Shown one piece after another: positions 57,299-64,000 of a DNA stretch of 64,000 nucleotides. Where the stretch lies: assembly GCA_030825115.1 (NCBI GenBank), contig JAPJQL010000005.1, positions 62,001-126,000 on the forward strand, written 5' to 3'. The notes under the pieces were generated by a model. The model ran no database searches. It was not told the DNA's origin and saw only the letters and a list, made by a program, of their open reading frames with translations. The stretch's first letter is position 1. Every line of letters starts with the position of its first letter. This stretch comes from Lachnospiraceae bacterium. Lineage in GTDB: Bacteria; Bacillota; Clostridia; Lachnospirales; Lachnospiraceae. The translations under genes were made by a program, and so were the position numbers.

Positions 57299-58726
57299 AT
57301 GTTGAAGAGTGCGGAACTGAGAGAGTTGTGCAGGGAAAAAGGAATCAGGATGATTGATTTCAAGATGACGGATCTGAACGGAAGATGGCGTCATATCACG
57401 ATCCCGGTGGAACGTTTCAATGAGGATATCTTTACTTACGGGATTGGATTTGACGGTTCCAACTACGGGTTTGCGCCGGTGGAAAAGAGCGATATGGTCT
57501 TCATTCCCGATGTGGCGACGGCGGTCATCGATCCGTTTGCCGAGATTCCAACCATGACCATGTGCGGAGATGTGTGCGTGATCAAAGAAGAAAACGAACC
57601 GTTTGACCAGTATCCAAGAAATGTGGCGCTGAGCGCGGTGGAATATATGAAGGAAACCGGTGTGGCGGACCGGATGCTGATCGGGCCGGAGTTTGAGTTC
57701 CATCTGCTGGACCATGTGAGCTACATGGTCAGTCCGCAGAGGACGGCTTACAGCATCGATACCAGGCAGGCGGAGTGGAATACCGGGCGGGACGACGGCC
57801 ATAACAACGGATACGAAGTTCCGCAGAAAGGCGGCTATCACATCGCTGCTCCCCAGGATATCGGATACAATCTCCGCAGCAAGATGTGCATGCTTTTAGA
57901 GGACTGGGGCGTCAAAGTAAAATACCATCATCACGAAGTGGGCGGTTCCGGGCAGATGGAGATCGAGGTGGAACTGGGGGATATGGTTGAGATGGCAGAC
58001 AAGACCATGATCATCAAATATGTGATCAAAAATGCCGCTGCCGCAGAAGGGAAGACGGCAACCTTCATGCCAAAGCCGATCTACAAAGAGGCGGGCAATG
58101 GGATGCATGTCCATATGCTTTTGATGAAGGACGGGAAACCGGTATTTTACGATAAGGACGGATATTCGGGGCTGAGCCGGACTGCCCATTATTTTATCGG
58201 CGGCCTTTTAAAACATGCCCGGTCGCTGTGCGCGTTTACCAATCCCTCCACCAATTCGTTTAAACGCCTGGTGCCGGGATATGAGGCTCCGGTGACGATC
58301 GGCTATGCAACCTCCAACCGCAGCGCGGTCATTCGCATTCCGGCATATGCAAAATCGCCGGAGACAAAGCGGTTTGAACTGCGAAGCCCGGATGCGACGG
58401 CGAATCCGTATTACTGCTACGCGGCGATTTTGATGGCCGGGTTAGATGGCGTGAAGAATCAGATCGACCCGTCGTCATGCGGCTGGGGTCCCTTCGACTT
58501 TAACTTGTATGACCTGCCGGAGGAGGAGAAGAAAAAAATCCAGTCCCTTCCGAGGACGCTGGCAGAGGCCCTGGACGAGCTGGAAGCCGACCATGACTAC
58601 CTGACCGCCGGCGGCGTATTTCCGGAGCGGCTGATCCAAATCTGGCTGGACAGAAAACGGGCGGAGAGCAGTGAGATTGAGCAGATTCCACATCCGGCGG
58701 AGTTTAGCCGGTATTATGATTTATAG
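57299..58726 (+). CDS. glnA: Glutamine synthetase type I
   Basis: The 475-residue enzyme makes glutamine from glutamate, ammonia and ATP. Visible motifs include DGSN (FDGSNYGFAPVEKSDM), the metal ligands in GPEFEFHLLD, the central NGMHVHMLLM segment, and the C-terminal NRSAVIRIP and KRFELRSPDATANPY regions. It is a bacterial GS-I of normal length. It is the second gene of an operon with the TetR-type regulator, so its control may differ from GlnR-type circuits. Confidence 0.95.
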   Translation: MLKSAELRELCREKGIRMIDFKMTDLNGRWRHITIPVERFNEDIFTYGIGFDGSNYGFAPVEKSDMVFIPDVATAVIDPFAEIPTMTMCGDVCVIKEENEPFDQYPRNVALSAVEYMKETGVADRMLIGPEFEFHLLDHVSYMVSPQRTAYSIDTRQAEWNTGRDDGHNNGYEVPQKGGYHIAAPQDIGYNLRSKMCMLLEDWGVKVKYHHHEVGGSGQMEIEVELGDMVEMADKTMIIKYVIKNAAAAEGKTATFMPKPIYKEAGNGMHVHMLLMKDGKPVFYDKDGYSGLSRTAHYFIGGLLKHARSLCAFTNPSTNSFKRLVPGYEAPVTIGYATSNRSAVIRIPAYAKSPETKRFELRSPDATANPYYCYAAILMAGLDGVKNQIDPSSCGWGPFDFNLYDLPEEEKKKIQSLPRTLAEALDELEADHDYLTAGGVFPERLIQIWLDRKRAESSEIEQIPHPAEFSRYYDL

Positions 58727-58767
58727 AAAGTATGCATGTTATCGGGGAAAACGGGAAAAAATATAGA

Positions 58768-58800
58768 GAAAAGTGACAGACGGACAGGTTTGTCACTTTC
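58768..58800 (+). terminator. Terminator after glnA
   Basis: AAGTGACA (58771-58778) pairs with TGTCACTT (58791-58798), with flanking A/T pairs, followed by a T-run (CTTTTTTG). Confidence 0.8.
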
Positions 58801-58815
58801 TTTTTTGCCCCCTAT

Positions 58816-58833
58816 TTGTTAAAATAATATCAG
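58816..58833 (+). promoter_or_regulatory. Rex-like site on the alcohol dehydrogenase promoter
   Basis: TTGTTA-AAATAA-TATCAG: the left arm matches the Rex half-site TTGTTA exactly, the right arm has two changes. It overlaps a possible extended -10 (TGT-TAAAAT, 58817-58825). The site is 80 bases before the dehydrogenase gene. Confidence 0.5.
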
Positions 58834-58912
58834 ATATCAGAAGGCAGCGCCAGGGGCGTGCATTCTGGTTGGGGAACAAAGATAAAGCACAAAAAAAGGA
58901 GAGAGTGAAATC

Positions 58913-60061
58913 ATGGCAAACAGAATTGTATTGAATGAAACTTCTTATCATGGCGCAGGCGCGATCAAGGAAATCCCGAATGAAGTGAACGTGCGTGGAT
59001 TCAAAAAAGCTTTCGTATGCTCTGACCCGGACCTGATCAAATTTGGTGTTACCAAAAAGGTGACGGATGTTCTGGAAGAGGCTGGTCTGGCCTACGAGAT
59101 TTACTCCGACATCAAGCCGAACCCAACGATTGAGAATGTGCAGAACGGCGTGGAGGCATTCAAGGCATCCGGCGCAGACTATATCATTGCAATCGGCGGT
59201 GGTTCTTCTATGGATACGGCGAAAGCTGTCGGCATCATCATCACCAATCCGGAGTTTGCTGATGTGAGAAGCTTAGAGGGCGTGGCTCCGACTAAGAATC
59301 CGTGTGTCCCGACGATCGCGGTTCCGACGACTGCCGGTACGGCTGCGGAAGTTACCATCAACTATGTTATCACGGATGTTGAGAAAAAACGTAAATTTGT
59401 CTGTGTTGATACCCATGACATCCCGGTAATCGCAGTGATCGACCCGGATATGATGTCCAGCATGCCGAAGGGGCTGACCGCTGCTACCGGTATGGATGCG
59501 CTGACCCACGCAATCGAGGGCTATACCACCAAAGGCGCATGGGAAATGACGGATATGTTCCACTTAAAAGCCATCGAAATCATCTCCAACTCCCTGAGGG
59601 GCGCGGTTGAAAATACACCGGAAGGCAGAGAAGGCATGGCGCTTGGACAGTATGTCGCAGGCATGGGCTTTTCCAACGTAGGCCTTGGTATCGTTCATTC
59701 TATGGCTCACGGTTTGGGCGCATTATATGATACCCCGCACGGCGTTGCAAACGCAATCCTGCTGCCGACCATTATGGAGTACAACGCACCGTGCACCGGT
59801 GACAAGTACAAATATATTGCAAAGGCTATGGGCGTAGAGGGCGTTGATGAGATGAGCCAGGACGAGTACCGCAAGGCAGCTGTGGACGCTGTGAAGAAAC
59901 TGTCCCAGGATGTTGGCATTCCTGCTGATCTGAAGGAGATCGTAAAGGATGAGGATGTACAGTTCTTGTCCGAGTCTGCATACGCAGATGCATGCCGTCC
60001 GGGCAACCCGAGAGATACTTCTGTGGAAGAGATTGCGGAGCTTTATCGGTCGCTGATGTAA
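58913..60061 (+). CDS. Iron-containing alcohol dehydrogenase (FucO-like)
   Basis: The 382-residue enzyme is an NAD(P)-dependent group III alcohol dehydrogenase. The cofactor motif is GGGSSMDTAK; the iron ligands lie in DALTHAIEGYT, GIVHSMAHGLGALYDTPHG (two His). Closest to lactaldehyde reductase/1,2-propanediol and butanol types; the substrate is not set by sequence. The ATG has AGGAG upstream. A Rex-like site near the promoter suggests NADH control. Confidence 0.9.
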   Translation: MANRIVLNETSYHGAGAIKEIPNEVNVRGFKKAFVCSDPDLIKFGVTKKVTDVLEEAGLAYEIYSDIKPNPTIENVQNGVEAFKASGADYIIAIGGGSSMDTAKAVGIIITNPEFADVRSLEGVAPTKNPCVPTIAVPTTAGTAAEVTINYVITDVEKKRKFVCVDTHDIPVIAVIDPDMMSSMPKGLTAATGMDALTHAIEGYTTKGAWEMTDMFHLKAIEIISNSLRGAVENTPEGREGMALGQYVAGMGFSNVGLGIVHSMAHGLGALYDTPHGVANAILLPTIMEYNAPCTGDKYKYIAKAMGVEGVDEMSQDEYRKAAVDAVKKLSQDVGIPADLKEIVKDEDVQFLSESAYADACRPGNPRDTSVEEIAELYRSLM

Positions 60062-60071
60062 GCTGAGAAGG

Positions 60072-60112
60072 GAGGCAGGATCCCCGGTTAAATGAGCCGG
60101 GGATCCTGCCTC
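60072..60112 (+). terminator. Terminator after the alcohol dehydrogenase
   Basis: GAGGCAGGATCCCCGG (60072-60087) pairs perfectly with CCGGGGATCCTGCCTC (60097-60112), then TTTTAT. Confidence 0.9.
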
Positions 60113-60216
60113 TTTTATGTGGCGTCTGGAATCAGGCTGCGGACAGGCGATCTGCTCGACAAACAAAAAACTCTGTGATAAGATGGTTTCATCAGAAAAC
60201 GTAAGGAGCGGAGCAT

Positions 60217-60912
60217 ATGATTCCGGAGATCGAGTTGTATAATGGAAAGCCTCTGGCAGAACAGGTGGCGGATTATATATTGAATTTTATTGTGGACAGC
60301 GGGCTGGAGGCGGGAACCAAGCTGCCGAATGAGTTTGAGCTGGCGGAGAGGACCGGCGTCGGAAGGGGGACGATCCGCGAGGCCGTAAAAATCCTGGTGT
60401 CAAGAAATATCCTGGAAATCAGGCGAGGGGCGGGGACTTATGTATCGGACCGGCAGGGGATTGTGGAAGACCCGCTGGGGCTTGCTCTGATCAAAGATAA
60501 GAAGCATCTTGCCATGGATCTTTTAACCGTCAGGCTGATGATGGAGCCGGAGATTGCCAGGATGGCAGCCGAACATGCGACGGAGGAACAAAAGAGAGCG
60601 CTGGTCAGACAATGTGATAAGGTGGAAGATATCATCTGCCAGGGAAAGAACCATATGGAAGAAGATGTCCGCCTTCATGAGATGATCGCGTCATGCAGCG
60701 GAAACCGGGTTATGGAAAAACTTGTGCCGGTGATCAATTCTTCTATCGCGGTATTTGTAGACGTGACAAACGGCCGTTTGCGTCAGGAGACGATAGAAAC
60801 TCACCGGGAGATTGTGGACGCCATTGTGGCGGGGGATGGAGACGGTGCGCGGTGTGCAATGAACATGCATCTGCTGTATAACAGGAGAGCCATCACGGTC
60901 AAGGGGGAGTAG
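60217..60912 (+). CDS. FadR-family (GntR superfamily) regulator
   Basis: The 231-residue protein has an N-terminal winged helix (about 1-75: KPLAEQVADYILNFIVDSG, ELAERTGVGRGTIREAVKIL) and a C-terminal FCD ligand domain (about 100-225). Its metal-site histidines are in DVRLHEMIASCSGN, and TIETHREIVDAI. It lies just before the dehydratase and GntP permease and probably represses them until a sugar acid binds. Confidence 0.9.
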   Translation: MIPEIELYNGKPLAEQVADYILNFIVDSGLEAGTKLPNEFELAERTGVGRGTIREAVKILVSRNILEIRRGAGTYVSDRQGIVEDPLGLALIKDKKHLAMDLLTVRLMMEPEIARMAAEHATEEQKRALVRQCDKVEDIICQGKNHMEEDVRLHEMIASCSGNRVMEKLVPVINSSIAVFVDVTNGRLRQETIETHREIVDAIVAGDGDGARCAMNMHLLYNRRAITVKGE

Positions 60913-60957
60913 TCCTATGTGTTGCCTGTGATTACAAAGGAATAGAGGTTGGATGAG

Positions 60958-60994
60958 AAAGATATTTTCGCCCTGAAAGGATGAGGATATCTTT
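60958..60994 (+). terminator. Terminator after the FadR-type gene
   Basis: AAAGATAT (60958-60965) pairs with ATATCTTT (60987-60994), then four more T. It separates the regulator from the dehydratase operon. Confidence 0.75.
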
Positions 60995-61105
60995 TTTTTG
61001 TTTTGATAGCCAAAGACATCGTATGTGTATTGAACGAAAATCATGTGTAAAGTGCACAAATGAATTGCGGTAAAATCAACAAAATCACGAAAATAAAAGA
61101 CGTTA

Positions 61106-61161
61106 TTGACAATAATAGCTGATGCATGTTACTCTGAATTTAGAAATACATCATACGTATT
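61106..61161 (+). promoter_or_regulatory. Putative promoter/operator of the sugar-acid operon
   Basis: TTGACA (61106-61111) precedes an inverted repeat AATAC-N7-GTATT (61145-61161), about 25-40 bases before the dehydratase ATG. The -10 box is not clear. The repeat is a candidate site for the upstream FadR-type regulator. The rest of the gap 60995-61105 holds no gene. Confidence 0.4.
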
Positions 61162-61184
61162 ATGGATTTGAGGAGGAGAATCGC

Positions 61185-62906
61185 ATGAAGTTAAAAAGTC
61201 AGGAAGTCCGGGCGATCGCACCGGAGATGGACCCGCTGCGGATGGGGATGGGATGGAGCGTAGAGGACTTGGAGAAACCGCAGGTGATGGTAGAGAGCAC
61301 CTTTGGTGACAGTCATCCGGGCAGCGCCCATCTGTTCGGGCTGGTGGAAGAAGCGGTAAGAGGAATTAACCAGAATGGCGGAAAAGCCGCAAGATACTTT
61401 GCCACTGATATCTGTGACGGCATGGCTCAGGGACATGACGGCATCAATTATTCCCTCGCATCCCGGGATACGATCGCAAACATGATTGAGATCCACGCCA
61501 ATGCGACCACTTTTGATGCAGGTGTCTTCGTTGCAAGCTGTGACAAAGCAGTTCCTGCCCATCTGATGGCGATCGGCAGGCTGGACATCCCATCAATCGT
61601 GGTGACTGGCGGTGTGATGGATGCAGGTCCTGACCTTTTGACGCTGGAGCAGATCGGCATGTACAGCGCAATGTGTGCAAGAGGAGAGATTACGGAGGAA
61701 CAGCTGACTTATTACAAACAGAATGCCTGCCCTTCCTGCGGAGCCTGCTCCTTTATGGGGACTGCGTCTACGATGCAGATCATGGCGGAAGCCCTGGGGC
61801 TGATGCTTCCGGGCAGTGCGCTGATGCCTGCGACCTGTGAGGACTTGAAGGAAGTGGCTTTCCGGGCAGGGGTCCAGGCGGCCAGGCTGGCCAAGACCGG
61901 ACTTAAGGCCCGTGATATCGTTACGATGAAATCTTTTGAAAATGCCATCATGGTCCATGCGGCAATCTCCGGCTCAACCAATTCGCTGCTCCACATCCCG
62001 GCGATCGCGCATGAGTTTGGGATTGAGCTGGATGCGGACGCATTTGACCGGATACACAGGGGTGCCCACTATCTGCTGGATATCCGTCCGGCGGGCAAGT
62101 GGCCGGCACAGTACTTCTATTATGCAGGCGGAGTTCCGAGAATCATGGAAGAGATTAAGAGCATGCTGCATCTCGATGTGATGACCGTGACAGGGAAGAC
62201 TCTGGGGGAGAATCTGGAAGAGCTGAAGGAAAATGGATTCTATGATAAATGTGACGTTTATCTGGAACAGGCAGGACGGAAACGGACCGATATCATCCGC
62301 ACGTTTGAGGAGCCGATTGGTACAAACGGTACGATCGCAATCTTGAGAGGAAACCTGGCTCCGGGCGGCGCTGTGGTCAAACACTCCGCAGTGCCGAAAG
62401 AGATGCACAAAGCGCTGCTGTCCGCAAGACCATTTGACTGTGAGGAGGATGCGATCGAGGCAGTCCTTACGAAAAAGATCAAACCGGGCGATGCGGTGAT
62501 CATCCGTTACGAGGGGCCAAAGGGCAGCGGGATGCCCGAGATGTTTTACACGACAGAGGCGATTGCTTCGGATGAGGAGCTGGCAAAGAGCATTGCGCTG
62601 ATTACGGACGGCAGGTTTTCCGGCGCATCCAAAGGCCCGGCAGTCGGCCATGTGTCTCCGGAGGCGGCAGACGGAGGTCCGATCGCCCTGATTGAAGACG
62701 GCGACCTGATCGAGCTGGATATCGAAAAGCGTATCCTGCAGGTGGTGGGGATACATGGAGAGGCGATGAGCCGGGAAAAAGTAGACAAAGAGCTGGCAAG
62801 AAGGAAGGCAGCATGGCAGCCGAGAGAGAAGAAATATAAATCCGGTGTGTTAAAGATTTTTTCTGAACATGCGGTTTCACCGATGATGGGCGGATATATG
62901 GAATAA
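61185..62906 (+). CDS. IlvD/Edd-family dehydratase, probably for a sugar acid
   Basis: The 573-residue enzyme has the IlvD/Edd cysteine motifs for a [2Fe-2S] or [4Fe-4S] cluster (CDGMAQGHDGINYSLASRD, ASCDKAVPAHL, CPSCGACSFMGTASTM) and a C-terminal GRFSGASKGPAVGHVSPEA. Paralogues dehydrate dihydroxy acids, gluconate, xylonate or similar. The neighbouring FadR-type regulator and GntP permease favour a sugar-acid substrate over branched-chain amino acid synthesis. The start at 61185 has GAGGAGG upstream. Confidence 0.85.
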   Translation: MKLKSQEVRAIAPEMDPLRMGMGWSVEDLEKPQVMVESTFGDSHPGSAHLFGLVEEAVRGINQNGGKAARYFATDICDGMAQGHDGINYSLASRDTIANMIEIHANATTFDAGVFVASCDKAVPAHLMAIGRLDIPSIVVTGGVMDAGPDLLTLEQIGMYSAMCARGEITEEQLTYYKQNACPSCGACSFMGTASTMQIMAEALGLMLPGSALMPATCEDLKEVAFRAGVQAARLAKTGLKARDIVTMKSFENAIMVHAAISGSTNSLLHIPAIAHEFGIELDADAFDRIHRGAHYLLDIRPAGKWPAQYFYYAGGVPRIMEEIKSMLHLDVMTVTGKTLGENLEELKENGFYDKCDVYLEQAGRKRTDIIRTFEEPIGTNGTIAILRGNLAPGGAVVKHSAVPKEMHKALLSARPFDCEEDAIEAVLTKKIKPGDAVIIRYEGPKGSGMPEMFYTTEAIASDEELAKSIALITDGRFSGASKGPAVGHVSPEAADGGPIALIEDGDLIELDIEKRILQVVGIHGEAMSREKVDKELARRKAAWQPREKKYKSGVLKIFSEHAVSPMMGGYME

Positions 62907-62919
62907 GGAGGAAGATATC

Positions 62920-64000
62920 ATGGAAATGGCGGCAAGCCCTGAGAGATTGATTTTTGCAGCATTGGCAGGACTGGCAATCTTACTGTTTTTGATTATTGTT
63001 GTAAAAGTACAGGCGGTGATTTCGATTCTGATCAGCGCCGTGGCGATCGGTCTGATGGCCGGGATGCCTTATGGACAGATTGTAGAGTCGGTATCGACCG
63101 GAATGGGCAATACACTAAAGGGGATTGCGCTGTTAGTCGGCCTTGGCTCGATGTTTGGCGCGATTCTTGAGATATCCGGCGGCGCCCAGCGGATTGCGAC
63201 GACGATGGTTGACAAGTTCGGGGAGAGTAAAGCGGCGTGGGCGCTGGGAATCACCGGACTGGTGATCTCGATGCCGGTATTTTTTGATGCGGGACTGATT
63301 ATCCTGATCCCGCTGGCGTTCAGTCTTGCAAAAAAGACGAAAAAGTCAACGCTGTGTTATGCGGTTCCGCTTCTTGCGGGGCTGGCGGTAGGACATGCAT
63401 TCATCCCGCCGACCCCGGGACCGATACTGGTGGCAAATATGCTGGGGGTAGAACTGGGATATGTGATCATGATTGGTTTGTTAGTCGGAACGATTGCAAT
63501 GATCGTCGCCGGTCCTCTGTTTGGAAAATTTATCGGCAATAAAATCTATGTCCCGGTGCCAAAGAGTGTGGAGGAAATGCCGGAGTGTGAAGAGAGTAAG
63601 ATGCCGGGATTTTTGACTGTGGTCGGCATCATCCTGATTCCGCTGGTGCTGATCATCTTAAGCACGGTTTCCAAAGTGATTCCGGCGATGGCCGGGGTGC
63701 AGCCGGTGCTGGCATTCTTGGGCGAGCCATTTGTCGCACTGCTTCTGGCAACGCTTGCGGCGATGGTGGTGCTTGGCATCCGGCACGGATACAGCAGAGA
63801 AGAACTGGAAAAGGTGATGACAAAATCTCTTGAGCCGACCGGTATGATCCTGCTGGTTACCGCCAGCGGCGGCGTGCTCCGTTACGTGCTTCAGGATTCC
63901 GGCCTTGGAGAGGTGATCGGCAATGCCGTTACAGGCAGCGCGATGCCGCTTGTGATCGTGGCATTCGTGGTATCTGCGCTGGTCAGGATGTCGGTAGGTT
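62920..64000 (+). CDS. GntP-family gluconate/sugar-acid permease, cut by window end
   Basis: The first 360 codons of a multi-pass permease of the GntP family: VGLGSMFGAILEISGGAQRIA, ISMPVFFDAGLIILIPLA, and PPTPGPILVANMLGVELGY. AAGGAGG lies eight bases before the ATG at 62920. The C-terminal part lies outside the window. GntP proteins take up gluconate and related acids with protons. Its place directly after the dehydratase supports a shared catabolic pathway. Confidence 0.9.
   Translation, partial: MEMAASPERLIFAALAGLAILLFLIIVVKVQAVISILISAVAIGLMAGMPYGQIVESVSTGMGNTLKGIALLVGLGSMFGAILEISGGAQRIATTMVDKFGESKAAWALGITGLVISMPVFFDAGLIILIPLAFSLAKKTKKSTLCYAVPLLAGLAVGHAFIPPTPGPILVANMLGVELGYVIMIGLLVGTIAMIVAGPLFGKFIGNKIYVPVPKSVEEMPECEESKMPGFLTVVGIILIPLVLIILSTVSKVIPAMAGVQPVLAFLGEPFVALLLATLAAMVVLGIRHGYSREELEKVMTKSLEPTGMILLVTASGGVLRYVLQDSGLGEVIGNAVTGSAMPLVIVAFVVSALVRMSVG

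Overview
The window looks like a Clostridia chromosome, most likely a Lachnospiraceae-type gut anaerobe. This is inferred from gene content, not from a marker gene: several [FeFe]-hydrogenases, desulfoferrodoxin, ferredoxin-containing MinD-like ATPases, SepF, a LytS/LytTR system with CstA, and strong AGGAGG ribosome sites. It splits into a prophage (1 to about 21,180, left end outside the window) and host chromosome (about 21,200 to 64,000).

Prophage. A CI-like repressor, a DUF4236/TM2 protein and a large serine integrase run rightward (18,502-21,142). Everything else runs leftward from a consensus promoter at 18,384-18,412 that lies among three TTGAA/TTCAA operators. The leftward order is a Cro-like protein, small proteins, Dam-type methylase, DnaQ-like exonuclease, SleB-like hydrolase, DUF6273 protein, ERF recombinase, SSB, replication initiator with 11-bp iterons, DnaC-like loader, a frameshifted methyltransferase, RecU-like resolvase, SprT-like protease, ParB-methyltransferase and an ArpU/RinA-type late regulator. 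Next comes a promoter followed at once by an intrinsic terminator (resembling lambda PR'-tR'), then a minor-tail-Z-like protein and the terminase subunits. Portal and structural genes must lie to the left.

Host, 21-28 kb. cstA is followed by its LytTR regulator and LytS sensor, with two direct repeats 21 bp apart just upstream of the cstA promoter. A tRNA-Gln(UUG) follows. Then come two operons that share a conserved ~70-bp promoter block: one encodes two membrane proteins, the other an unknown protein, HU and SepF.

Host, 28-34 kb. A redox/metal operon encodes a DUF134-NifX fusion, two ferredoxin-MinD ATPases, a NifX-like protein and desulfoferrodoxin, and resembles orange-protein (ORP) loci. 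It converges on a NitT/TauT-type ABC transporter whose mRNA has a short terminator-bearing leader.

Host, 34-51 kb. This is a hydrogen-metabolism island: a sensory PAS-[FeFe]-hydrogenase with a PP2C phosphatase and a monomeric hydrogenase; a c-di-GMP enzyme; the hndABCD bifurcating-type hydrogenase with an embedded ATPase-fold protein; and a divergent second sensor-like operon (DRTGG, anti-sigma-type ATPase, hydrogenase-like protein, DRTGG, PHP).

Host, 51-64 kb. Secreted polysaccharide deacetylase, a secreted cell-wall-binding protein, secreted 5'-nucleotidase, an RlmI-like methyltransferase, TetR-glnA, an iron alcohol dehydrogenase, and a sugar-acid module (FadR-type regulator, IlvD/Edd dehydratase, GntP permease cut by the window end). 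Rex-like palindromes overlap putative promoters of three fermentative operons.
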